From Callipepla californica brunnescens (taxonomy: Eukaryota; Chordata; Aves; Galliformes; Odontophoridae): 64,000 nucleotides of DNA. The stretch lies in NCBI GenBank assembly GCA_023055505.1, contig JALIRH010000013.1:9052001-9116000 (forward strand), written 5' to 3'. Shown in pieces: positions 52,358 to 63,775 of this stretch. A model generated the notes under the pieces. That model did no database searches and was not told the origin of the DNA. It saw only the letters and a program-made list of their open reading frames with translations. The translations under genes were made by a program, and so were the position numbers. Numbering within the stretch: the stretch's first letter is position 1; every line of letters begins with the position of its first letter.

Positions 52358-55250
52358 TTGGGATGATGCAGAGAGGCCAGACTTAGACATGAGTTGGGAA
52401 TGCAGAGTCTGGGCCACTTAGCTGTCATTAGATTTCTTAGCTGCGACAGAAATTAAAGACTACAGCTATTTTTCTGTCTATTAATCCTGTTTTCTTATAG
52501 GCCTTTTATGAATATTATGAAGTGTTTCTCCAAAACACTGCATGTGCTTAAAGCAGATGAGTTCCTCAGACCTATAACAAGATGCGGCGTGATTAGATGC
52601 TGAGCGATGCTTCATTTGCATGCTAACTATAGCTGGAAATAATTCTCCATGTGGCTGGCACAACATTTCCAAGTTATTTTACACTCTGTTTAAAAAGAAA
52701 AGGGAGATTATTCACTACTGAGGTTGCAAACATCTCAGAAAAGAAGCCTGTATAAAAAAGAGTGAAACTTATCACAAAGGCTGCATATTTCTCCTCCATG
52801 AATGCAGACACATATTCTTATTCTTCTGTGCATCATTGCTGTATATCTTTCAAACTGTGCTGCTTATTTTCCTACACAGCACTAAGCAAGAAAAAATGTT
52901 GTGCTTTATACATTAAATTAATACTAAAGTGTTCCATATTTACCTGACTAATGCTGAGAAAAAGCAAACTGGGAATGGTTTATGAAAACAAACAGAGTCA
53001 ATGTTTGAAAGGTTCTTCCTGAAGATTGTGAAATTTCGGTAAAGTGGAATATTGACTACTGTTGCTTCAGTGGTGAGGCTTGTTTTGCAGCCCCTCTTTT
53101 CATTTTTCTTGTACGTTCTGTCTCTTACCTGGTCAGTGTTTGTTTTTACCCTGCAAATCTCATCAAAGTCACTTTGCAATTGTTGTTTGAGGCCAAATCC
53201 ATGTTTTTTTCTGGGATCTAGCAAAACTTTTTCAGTCTCATGGTGGAGCTTCTGTTGAGTTCTCAGCTTCTTTAAATCTGATTCAGCCTATAGTACTGTC
53301 TGAATAGTTTTGATGACTGAATCCCTCTCAGCTTAAAGTATGGCAGATTTGGGTCTGGATCTCGGGGTGAAATATTTTATCCTGCAGCAAACATACCTGA
53401 TCAGGACAGTAGCCTGGAGCTGGTGCAGAGGTGAATGATGAAATCTGGGCTTGTTCTTTCAGGGGACTGGTTTATTTGTAAGTAGCTTGCTCCAGTTTTC
53501 AATGTCCATTGGTATTGTAATGGTTTATTTGTGGGGCATATCCCAGAAACGTTCTCTTTTATTTTTCACTTTTTGTCTTTTCCTGTTTATATACCTCCTT
53601 TGTAAGAGAATATAATAATTGGGTTAGTTTACTACACCAAGTGCTCAGCTCTCTCCTGTGAGTGCAAGATAATTATCTGCCAAGACAAATGAGAATACTG
53701 ACCTCTGGGCAACTACTCCATTATTTATCCTATGGCGCCCGTTTCTCTGCAACAGTATAATCATTTAATATCTCATGTCTTCAACCAGGTAGGCTTTTAG
53801 CAGTTGCTGGCATGAATTTGGCATTTTTCTCTCCTTACTTATAGTTTCATCCTTCATGATGGGTCTTATCAACCCCTTGTCCTGTGGAGAGGACAGAAAG
53901 CTCTTCAGCTGAAGCTTTGATGGTCTTATTTGTCCAAATTTGCACTTCTGTCAAATTCTTGGCTGCAGCTCCACATTTCATATGTAAGGCTGTTATGATC
54001 CATTTAAATGCCTATGGGGATCTCAACAAGCTTTTTGGAAAGATTAATGACTTCGCTGTGGGTTTTATGATAGTGTTTCCAAAGAAAAGCCTGAATACCT
54101 AATAAGGTTATTTCTACAAGCCAAAATTTGCATTGCTTACCATAAAAGACAAATAGATAGACTTTAACTAGAGAACATCTAAAGGTTTGTTGCCATTTTT
54201 GTCTTATGCAGATGGGTTTTTTGTACAAGAACAAGAAGATAAGAGGGAAATAAGCTTTAAAATGGCAGGAAAAAGGTTAATAAGAATGTGAAGAATTGTT
54301 TGCTTTACATACATACCAAACGGACACAAACCTTTGTTAGAAGTTTACTATATAGTCTTGACTATAAATAGGAGTAATTTAAAATAATCCTTGAACTTTC
54401 ATGAGGTTTATTAAAGATTTATGAGGGTGGTTAGAAAAAGATTAACTGAATCATTAACTAAATTGTCTTTCATGATGCAACCACCAAACAGCAGACTGCA
54501 AGGAGAGAGGTCACATATGTTCTTTTGTTAAATTGTTAACTTGGAAGAGTGTGAATTACTTTTTTTTAAGTGCAGTTGAATCTTACCTGTTATAATCTTC
54601 AGTCTGTGTTAGCTAAACATCTATAAAATATCAGAGAACATCTCATATGCAACAAAGGTTGTTGTTTGCCTAGCTTAAATCTTCTTTATTTATGATTAGT
54701 AAAGCTTGAGATTTTCAAAACTTGAACTGTGTCAACAGTTTCATTTACAAGTGGTACTGTGTTAATGAGGGCAGACCTTTGTCCCTTCTTCAGTTTTCTG
54801 TATCTTCTGTATTATGTATTACTAAAATAGATCATTTAAATGAAGTTCTCCTTTTTCAATCTGTAGAAAATCTAAGTTTAATTAAAATTTTTTATTAGAA
54901 TTTCTTTTAATCACATTCTACCAGTGTCTTCCTGTAGAACTAACAGACAAATCTAGAATTAGAAAATTGAATATTTAACTTAAAAGGAAACTTACAAGGG
55001 AAAATAATAATTTTAGATTGCCATCATGTATTGCACTCACCTTAAGTACCTGAAAATGCTAATTAAATCTCTATTGTACAGAATGAATACGTGCTATAAA
55101 TAGAAAGACTGCCTGCATTTGAGAATTATTATTATTTTTAAAGATTCTGATTATTGAGATATAAAACAAAGCAAAACAGATACATAGTTCAGTGACATTT
55201 ATTTCTTTTTTTTTTCTGAAGTAGTGTTTCTTTTCTTCCAATAAAAGAAC
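52358..55250. other. Noncoding stretch with a CpG-bearing motif cluster, no gene seen
   Basis: No recognisable protein frame. At 52581-52621 a short CpG-bearing segment contains TGATTA, TGCTGAGC and the octamer ATTTGCAT close together, suggestive of a regulatory element but unproven. The rest is ordinary AT-rich sequence. Confidence 0.5.
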
Positions 55251-55268
55251 ATATATATATATATATAT
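55251..55268 (+). repeat. (AT)9 microsatellite
   Basis: Nine AT units; a likely polymorphic marker. Confidence 0.95.
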
Positions 55269-55549
55269 TAAATTTAATGTATATAGTCCCTTTTATTATC
55301 TTTTATCATCATTCTTTGGTGGTTTCATTAAAAAAAGCAGGGAAATGGTAATATTAGCTACTGAAAATATCTTCCAATATTTGCAGAGTAAAACTGCTAG
55401 GAACACAACACTTTTTCTGACTCTAGACACTGTACATCTGTTGTTTGGTTTGTTGCTACAAACACTAGAAGTAACAGAGAAGTATGGATGTACTGCATGT
55501 TGCCTTTCACAATGCTGACTGTGCCTGGAGATGGACTAGTAGCTTGTGG

Positions 55550-55628
55550 TAGCAATGGTAATGGGTGGGCAGTTGAACTAAATGGTCTTGTAGGTCCTTT
55601 CCAACCTTGTGATTCTATGATTCTATGA
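55550..55628 (+). repeat. CR1 retrotransposon 3' end with terminal repeat
   Basis: The run GGGCAGTTGAACTAAATGGT, then CTTGTAGGTCCTTTCCAACC, ends in two tandem ATTCTATG units at 55612-55627. This is the diagnostic CR1 3' terminus in sense orientation. Only the last 80-100 bp remain. It looks younger than the copy at 13.5 kb because the terminal repeat is intact. The minus-strand frame 55397-55762 (121 codons) runs through it and is not a gene. Confidence 0.9.
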
Positions 55629-56459
55629 GTCCTCAGCCTGCTCCATTCAAAGGAGAGAAAACCTCTGAGAGCTGTGCTGCTGGCCCAGAGAATCATCTGC
55701 AGAGAGGCACTGGATGTGGGATCCATAACAGAGCCCCCTCGCACCCGTGTTGAGTCATACACTTATTTAGTCATGATTGTGTTGCACTGGGATACCACCA
55801 TCAGACCTAGAAAGGGCCTTTCATCCTGTTAGAAATTCTCCATCCTCTTTCCCACTGTGAAATGTCAACTGGGGCCACATGCTGGATGTTCACTGGCTGC
55901 TGGCCCAATGCAGATGTATGGTTCTGACAAGTTTTGTGGAAAACAGGTCATGTCACTGTGACTTCTTCTCTTATCACCTATAAGGAGGAAATATTTATTC
56001 TGTGGGCCCATGTGAGTTTTCATATAAACTGCCTTCGTGCCAAAGCAATTGATGCTTGTATGTGGAAGGTCTCAAAGGCAGATGTTGACTTATTTTAGTC
56101 TTGCAGGGCTCAGTTTGTGATGTCTAGGATGCTGTTTGTTTTTATATATGGTTATCTGTATATAATTTTCTGCTGGAACTTCTCAACATTGTTTTTAGTG
56201 TGAGTGCTAAAGTGTAGGTGAGAAAGTGTGTATTATTCATACAGATGATGCCAAGGTCACAGAAGCTCTATGCGAGCTTTACGTCTGTCAAGGTCTTCAA
56301 TTATTCCTGATTTGCAAGTCTGTCAAGAATATTTCTTCCCTGAAGTACAGTGTGAAATCACAAAAGCAAAATGAGGAGCGCTCCAGAATCACCTCTCAAA
56401 ACCTGGGGAGTCAATTAAGAGTCATTGGTGTTGAATCTTTTGCAGTATATACTTCTCTG
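55629..56459. other. Noncoding stretch, moderately GC-rich at first
   Basis: The first 120 bp (to about 55750) are more GC-rich than average and could be flanking unique DNA or an unrecognised repeat. No gene or element could be supported. Confidence 0.5.
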
Positions 56460-56477
56460 AAAAAAAAAAAAAAAAAA
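56460..56477 (+). repeat. A18 homopolymer
   Basis: Eighteen consecutive A residues. Read on the minus strand it forms a T18-CAG acceptor-like string, but the sequence after it has an early stop and no good donor. No upstream coding remnant suggests a processed pseudogene. Confidence 0.95.
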
Positions 56478-59120
56478 TCCCTAAGAAAAGAATAAAACGC
56501 TTTTCCTACTGCTAATACTTAAAGGTTAGTTGTGTGTTTCTCCTTCAGGGTTACCATGGTGATGAGAGGACTGTTAAGGCAGGTACTAGATTAGGCTAAA
56601 ATCATTTATCCTTCTTTTCACCTGCAAAATGCATCGCCACAAGATGAATAGCATCATTTGAAGCACTCATTCTTCTGACAGGCTGCTGTAAGCTCAACCC
56701 CAAGAGTACACATTAAAACACAGATAGAAGTTTTTCAGGCCTAAATTCCACTGCAAATGGAGTCTGGGTTTCAAAATATATCTAAAAATACAAATATGTC
56801 TCTGCAATCGGTAATAAAACCCAGCCACAATAAAGCCTCCATCTCTGTTTTATCACTTCAAGAAGAAAATGGAGAGAGGAAAATATGAAGGCAAAGGAAG
56901 CTGAGTGATTTCTTCTTTAGTGATGCCGAAGCTGTTGCTTACCGCAATGCCTCATTAGCTCTATGAGGCAGGGCTCTCCCAGCTGCATAGGCTGCTGCAC
57001 ACTCTTACTGCTAACTCTGATTCTGATAAAGTTGCCAGATTCTGATGTTAGGCTCATGTGTCTCTCCCCACCTTTCTCTGATGTGTTCACTATTCAAAGT
57101 AATGCTACTGATCTGTCAGAGAGAAACCACAGTCACACAATCTTATGACATTTAGCCTCAAAAAGTCTTCAAAATGCCGTTGTGTTTTTGCATCTTTGTT
57201 TCCTGTGTTTCCTGTGTTTGGGGGCAGTCATTTATCTCTGCATCAAGCTCTCAAAGACTTTCAGAAGACAGTTACAGCTGCCTTACAGCTCCTTGCTGTT
57301 TTGCCTCTGTCTTTGATCACTATTTTTAATTTAATTTTGCATGCAATATTTATCCAATATATTAATCTCAGTCTTCATTTAATATCAAGCAAGTGCGTAC
57401 GGACTGTTTTCTTCCATCACATTTCCCTCCCCCAAAACTGTTGTAGCACTTCATTTCTTAACTTCACTCTCATATGAGCCATGAGGTTTTTATTTGGGCC
57501 TTAAAAATGTATTTATATGCATATGGACTGGATTTCTTTATCTAATTGTTGAAAAACTAACTGCTGTGTGGCATTCCTCTTAAGCCGAATTGGAAAAATG
57601 CTAATATCTCCTTCATACATTTGTTTATTTATGGCATATGCAATTAATGGGTATTTCTAACGCCTCTTATGCACTAAGTAGATTGCCTGATTCTAGCTAT
57701 TTCATTTCAAATATCTCACATTTTCTTATTTAGGATCATCAACATATTTTTACATTAATTATTTAACTGCCATTTCGAATCTTTTTAGTCAGGCATGCTT
57801 CTGCCTACTCAGGGCACAATTAGTCACTGCATTATTATAGATTTATACCACTGTAAGTGAATAAAAAGTAATCTGCACATTTCAAACACAGTTACATTTT
57901 GTTCTGAATTCTTTACCCTGAAAATTGACTTTCAGTTTCACATTAAGACAGTTTTGTTTCCTAAAATAGGATAACTAAGGCTTATGCAGTTGTTTTCATA
58001 TTTTAGATCCTGAATTACTTTTGAGAAGTACACCTCCAGTTGACTAGTGACCCCCTTCTCAACTACCAGGCAGAAAAAAGCAAAATAATTCCAAATTAAT
58101 ATAAAGCAGTGTAATAGGTTGGTTAATGCAGACAAAGTATCTACTGTATTTGTTCCCACTGGAAGCACCACATGCATAGCTGACCTTCTTTTCTATAAAC
58201 ATAAATAAATAACTACTCTGTTCCACGATGTGTGATATGCTGCGACCACCTCTTCCAACTTCAACCAAATTATCTTTGCTCAAACTGTGTTCATGGATGT
58301 CTGATTCAATAGTTTGCTGCAATGAAGAGGCAGAAGTTGGGAGGATGAAACTCCCTGTTTGAGACAGAGTGAAGGTTTTGTTCTATGTTCCTGCGTCATA
58401 AGCAGACTATAATACTAATCATAAGATTAGAAACATGTGCTAAATTTGTAGATTACCTGCCCTGATGCAATGTAAGATAGAACATGGACACACTATTTCC
58501 TATGCATTTGATAACAGGAGACAATAAAAGCACAGAAAGAAAATCAACAACTAAGAAAAACCTCATAAACTCAGAGAATAGAGCTATCATCAGGAAACAG
58601 GTCAACTCGATTTTTCCACTCTTAATGGGATTATAGAATGAAATGGGATTTATTTCATGACCTCTATTCATCTTTCTTATCTGCATTTCTTTTCACTGTC
58701 TTGCAGAGTAAGTTTTGACTCTTGACATATTAAACCTTGATTGTGCAGTAAGAGATATGTTTTTCCTTTAATTAACAATACTGCGATTGTTCCTTAAAAT
58801 TAACAAGAAACTGTGCAGTCAAAGATAGGATACAAAGGATTTCATCCCCTAAAACAGAAACACTTTTGTTGTTCTGCAAATGATGTAAAATGCCCTGGTT
58901 CTCCTCACAAAAATGTCCTCAGTTCTGGCAGCTTCTGGAACATGTTTCAGTTGTTTAAAAAAATCAGAATTGCCATAGCAATGGTCCTTGTTAGTAAATA
59001 CTTAGAGCAGAGAAGGACAAAAGCATCTGATTTGGGTATGGATATGTTAGCCAGTGCATTTTTTTAGCTATGTGTTGGGGTACTTCCATCTTCTATGGAC
59101 CTATTTGCTCTTCCTTTCAG
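56478..59120. other. Noncoding stretch, no gene seen
   Basis: Frames at 57145-57477 (plus) and 58059-58322 (minus) are unrecognised. The segment 57560-57860 is complex, homopolymer-poor and rich in TAAT and ATTA strings, as conserved noncoding elements often are; conservation cannot be tested here. Confidence 0.5.
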
Positions 59121-59219
59121 GCACGTAATGTGTGTTGAAAAGGGAGAACTCAGCATGGCAGTGTTCTACAGGGAGTACCCAGTTTGCAGAAGCTTCTGCG
59201 GACACCAGGGAGTCTTTAT
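59121..59219 (+). other. Candidate internal exon, 99 nt, unproven
   Basis: An acceptor with a good pyrimidine tract (TTTGCTCTTCCTTTCAG, to 59120) and a donor-like GTGAGA at 59220-59225 enclose 99 nt of above-average GC content. One frame stays open throughout; its residues include EKGELSMAVFYREYPVCRSF and are unrecognised. The donor overlaps the TGA that would otherwise close this frame. It may be an exon of a lncRNA or an unannotated gene, or coincidence. Confidence 0.2.
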
Positions 59220-59225
59220 GTGAGA

Positions 59226-60510
59226 CAGCATCAGTGATGATGCTTCTCGTGCCAGTGTTAGTAAAGTCCAGAAAAGTTAAAGTTCTCTGTAGCTTTAGGG
59301 CTCTCCAGCTCTCCAGAATCTTAAGACAGTTATGCAGTCTGGAAAATCATGTTGTTTTCTGGATTTAATTAGCCAATAAATGTATATTTAGATTGAAAAT
59401 ATTTGCAAGCAAAAGTTATAAGTATTATACTATCTCTAATGTGCTTATTAGAAATGTTTATTTTATTTAACGCTTTCATAAAATGTAGGGATGAAAGGAG
59501 GATGTAAAATGGACAAGAAAGAATGTTGCTCTATGACATGTAGATTTTGCACATTATTCCCAGAGGATTACATCTTTGATTAATGTCATAGAGAAATCTG
59601 CCAGTGGGCAAAGGTTAAATATTTTCCTAGTGGATTATGCTTAAAATATAAATAACCAAATGACAATTTTGCAGTTACATACAATTTTGTTTAATTTGTT
59701 CCTTCGTTCTCATGCAAATTATGAGCCTTCCTTCATGAAGGAATATTATTTTATTAAGTCCTAGACAGCTGCTATTGGTCTAGCTTTCAATCTACTTCCT
59801 TTCACAAGTGAAGTCAGTGGAACTCCTGTCAGTAACCTCTATCACATTGTATTAAAGTTTCCTAAAGAAAGACTCAGCAAAACAGCAGATAAGAAACGCC
59901 AATGAAGTGTCTCTTGTGAGTCTGCCAGCCCTTCAAGGCTTTCACATGCTTCATGAATTAAATGGAATTGTCATTGAGTTATCAGGACTCTGAAGAAGGG
60001 CTGACACTAAAGCAGCACCATTTTCTGTCACCAGTGCTCGAAGTCTGTGCATTAGTTTCATTCCCAAACCCTCATTTTAATGATGTAACTGCTTTTGCAA
60101 AGAACATGGCTGTGACTGGACACTTCACAAATCAGCTTTGTTTTTTGCTGCCATTGCAAAAGAAGCTTGCCTCTTTTGACCTATAAGATAGTTCAGACCC
60201 AACTAGCAATAACTTGACCTTGCAAAACTTTATTAACGAAAATAATTTCAACCATTAAAGCAGAACAATTTGTGTGCATAATTATCCTTCATATGAGTGG
60301 ATATGTGGAGCACTGACCTTTCAAACATACTCTCTGGGCTATCATAACTTCAGAAAAAGACTATTTTTCCCTTTTAATCTAGATGGAAAAGCTTGCAAAT
60401 AATCACTTTTCCTAATTTGAAAAATAAATAATTGACTTATTTTTGTCAAAATATATGTCTGAATATAGAGTACATGATTTTTCATGAAAAAATTAGGGAG
60501 GCTCTTTAAT
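59226..60510. other. Noncoding stretch, no gene seen
   Basis: No recognisable protein. The segment 59545-59735 is complex unique sequence and contains an octamer ATGCAAAT at 59712-59719 flanked by CTCAT/ATGAG. A short string near 59805-59835 resembles the old 'gaagtcaatggaactcc' amniote repeat motif. Confidence 0.5.
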
Positions 60511-60530
60511 ACAGTAAATGCATTTACTGT
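60511..60530. other. Perfect 20-bp palindrome
   Basis: ACAGTAAATGCATTTACTGT equals its own reverse complement over all 20 bases. It carries GTAAAT/ATTTAC half-sites around an ATGCAT core, a layout that could bind a dimer or extrude as a small cruciform. It is not part of a simple repeat. Confidence 0.9.
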
Positions 60531-62484
60531 GTATCAACAGCACCCACATTAACCCAGCAGACTGAAACGTTCCATCCATTGATTCAATGGACTATGAAAT
60601 AAAAATATTCTCTCCATAAGAATTGATACAGTAGACCACAGTGAATTGAAGCTCCCAAAATGAGTTATCAAGTGAATGATACCCAAAGAAACCATTTTAC
60701 AGACCTACAAAAGATGAATAATATGAGAGAAGTCTATTTTTTTCTTCCCAAAATTATTCAGTTTAGCATATATTTGATTCTTATTGTAGTTGTATTTAGA
60801 GGTAAATACAATGATGCCCAGGCTCCATGTGAAATGTTCAAAAATGTCTTTTTCACGTAGGAGGCCAATAATAAATTTCAGTAGACATCTAAGGGACAGA
60901 CATATTCCCATTTCCTGTTACAAATGACTACAGCAGATTTTACATTACATGCTTCTGCCAGCAAATAGTTGATGTCTCTCTGCGGGATTCATGTAGAGCC
61001 AGGGAATGGATTGGATGAATCCTATTCACACTTCCGTGTATGGATGTCTTAATTAAAATGTCTAGGGAAGGTGGTTTGAGTAGCTGACATGGCACTGTAA
61101 AGAATGCGAATAAAGTGTGCTCTATCCTTTTTAGTGTATCCTAGAACTGCTAGTCTCCAGTGTCTGAAAAGTGTCATCTTCAGTTGTCTTAACTAGATCT
61201 AGAAGAGGATGCTTTTCTATACGCTCCAGAAATACAGTCAAACATGCACAGACTTTTGAAAATGTAGTCTTTAGATTATTCTCACTCTCAACCACAGTTC
61301 CAAACAGTTGATTCAGTTGTACTTTTGCTTCCTTGCTATTCCTGGATCAGTCAGCTGCAGTGCCAGCCTATCTAAAGATGGAAATGCATGCAAATGATAC
61401 AGCAAAATAATGGAAGTAAAATGATTTTTGGTGTGGAATCCAAGGATGTCTCAAAAACCATAGTGCAAAGCGTTTCTTCACTGAAGGCAGATGAGAAATC
61501 TTAATCCTTGCCCACTCCCTTCTCACGTTCAGTCATCTCAGCCATTCTCAGACTACTCAGTGCAATGGATTTGTACACCTGTAATGATATCAAAATTCAA
61601 GGAATTGAAGAGAGATGCAAATAGTCTGCTGCTTCTGAATAGTCCACGAAGGAAGGCTAAGTTAAGCACTCAGGAGTGTCTGCATGCTCCATCCTTCCAA
61701 GGGTCACTAGCTGACTTACAGTTCTTTCTAGCATTTTGAACTATGATCTTGTTCCCAAAGGCTTTTATTGATACACAATTCCTATGGCTCTGGTTAGCTT
61801 TTCTTATTCATGTTGCTGCTTTACCTCTATTGTAAAGAGTGCACATTACAGCAAGAAAGCTTTCCAGTTCTTTCTGTCCTCTATATAGGGTGGATGCTTT
61901 ATACTGTGATATAAAATTCATCCAAAGAATTTCATTTGCAAGGCAGGAGATCCCTGAAGAAAACAGCTCCTTCAAAACCAAATTTTCACTTTTCAGCTTC
62001 ACTGCAATCACAGCCTTCATAGACTATAGTCTGTAGTACAGAAAAGAATACAAGCTTATGTGGGGTGAGGCTCTCATTGTTGCACTGTGGGTCTTACTGG
62101 GTATGCATACAGCTGCTAGCACATATGAGAGCAGAACTGCACTCAATTTTGCTTGCTGTGACCTTTTGTTACTTGCTTTGGACTGGTTTTCATTTTGATG
62201 GGACTGTTTGTTAAGGTGTTGCTGGCAGAGGCACATAGCTAGTTTCTGTGATGCCATAAAGGAGATGATAGGACAGGGGGCTCTTCCCAGTCTCTCTGAG
62301 GTCTGCTTCTGCTACACATCACTTTGATGTCAGTTGTAGCCTGTGGAGCTAGACCTGTGCAGACATTCTGTGCATCTGAGGAAGGAGTAAAGCACCTTGA
62401 TGGACTGCTCTCTTTAATCCAGATATGATTATGAGATTAAATACTGCAGGAAAATGACCATTAATGATATTTAAACTGTATTTT
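60531..62484. other. Noncoding stretch, no gene seen
   Basis: Several short frames (for example 61491-61739 plus, 62024-62257 minus) have no recognisable domain. No transposon was recognised. Confidence 0.55.
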
Positions 62485-62499
62485 TGTGTGTGTGTGTGT
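62485..62499 (+). repeat. (TG)n microsatellite
   Basis: Seven and a half TG units. Confidence 0.9.
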
Positions 62500-63647
62500 T
62501 AGTGGACACAGTGGGGAAAGTAACCATTCCTATACATGCCTGATACCTTGTACCTTTGGGGATAAATTTTTTGTAATTAGGTCAAAAGAAGCAAAGAGAT
62601 TTCATTATTCCCTTGTCAACAAACAAGTTGGAGAAACATCCAAAAGGATGCTATAATTGTGAGGAATTAGCCCGACGTTGCTTATCTATTCCTAGTTAAA
62701 AACAATGAAAAACTTCCTGAGATAGAGCAGATAAAGATAAATGTAGAGAGATGAGTACTGATAGTTAACTTTGACACAGCATCTCCATACCCACTGAAGC
62801 TAAAACTTTATAAAATGGAAGGCAGCAGATAAAGAGGTGGCCCACTGTGGAGATTGGAGATTATTTTATTAATTCAAAAATTATAATGTCTAAGGTTTTA
62901 TCTGCTATAAATTGAATGAATTGAACCGTGATGTGCAGAAGCATTACTAAGATTTCAATCAAATTTTGCCACGGTGTTCTTACTCAGTTATTCTGAGCCC
63001 CTTTTATAATGCAGCTGTAAATGCTGGACCCCAGCAGTCTCATTATAATGCAATGATAATATAACTCACATTCTGTATATTATCTATAATGATGTATTTG
63101 TGTGAGACTTCACAATGCTCCTCTAGTATTATGCAGTGTTACATCTTTATTTACATGGAGGTTATTTCTTAGCATTCATGTTATCCTAACACTAATTTGT
63201 ATTTAATATCATACTGTGCCTGCTTTTGATTATATTTTATAATAAGATGCAGCAGGATTAGTTATCAGATGATGCTTAATTTCCATAATGAGATAATTGA
63301 ATCTTCTGAATTTGGAAGTAATCAACCCAGAAACTTGTTTTTGACAAGCTGGAGTCCCAAATGCCAGAGACAAATGCCATGCAAAGGGAAGTGGAATCAT
63401 TCTTTCAGTCCAGAATGTAGGGCATTCAAAGCAGAACTTTTCAAACCACTCCTTCAGTGTGTTCTGTAAGTTACAAAAGAAATCAGATATTTGGTAGATA
63501 GCAGATAGTGGTAACAAATTGCAGAATGCTGATTTTATGCTCATCATCAAAAAGTTTGCTTTTTCTAAACTCTTGCTTTGATCAACCAGTGTCTCTAATT
63601 TCGAAGTGAACTCCTTGACTGCATATGGATTACATTTTATATGTATC
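62500..63647. other. Noncoding stretch, no gene seen
   Basis: The minus frame 63230-63550 (106 codons) and the opposing plus frame 63269-63469 overlap and are unrecognised. The segment 62880-63120 is complex and TAAT-rich, a possible conserved element. Confidence 0.5.
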
Positions 63648-63680
63648 TATATATACGTATATGTGTGCGTACACGTGTGC
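63648..63680. repeat. 33-nt alternating pyrimidine-purine tract with CpG steps
   Basis: From 63648 to 63680 every base alternates pyrimidine and purine, passing from TA through TACG and TGTG to GCGTACACGTGTGC. It includes three CpG steps and nested palindromes such as ATACGTAT and ACACGTGT. Such tracts can adopt Z-DNA under supercoiling. Confidence 0.85.
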
Positions 63681-63762
63681 TACGCACTATATACAGTTGT
63701 ATTTTAAATTATGTGCTTATATACATATTGCATATTTTGTATGTATGCATTAAATCCATCTG

Positions 63763-63775
63763 TCTCTCTCTCTCT
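63763..63775 (+). repeat. (TC)n microsatellite
   Basis: Six and a half TC units. Confidence 0.9.

Noticed and set aside
55397..55762. 121-codon minus-strand frame
   Set aside because: Runs antisense through a CR1 3' tail and shows no known domain.
56460..56477. Poly-A tail of a processed pseudogene
   Set aside because: No intronless coding remnant precedes it; birds also have few processed pseudogenes because CR1 does not use poly-A tails.
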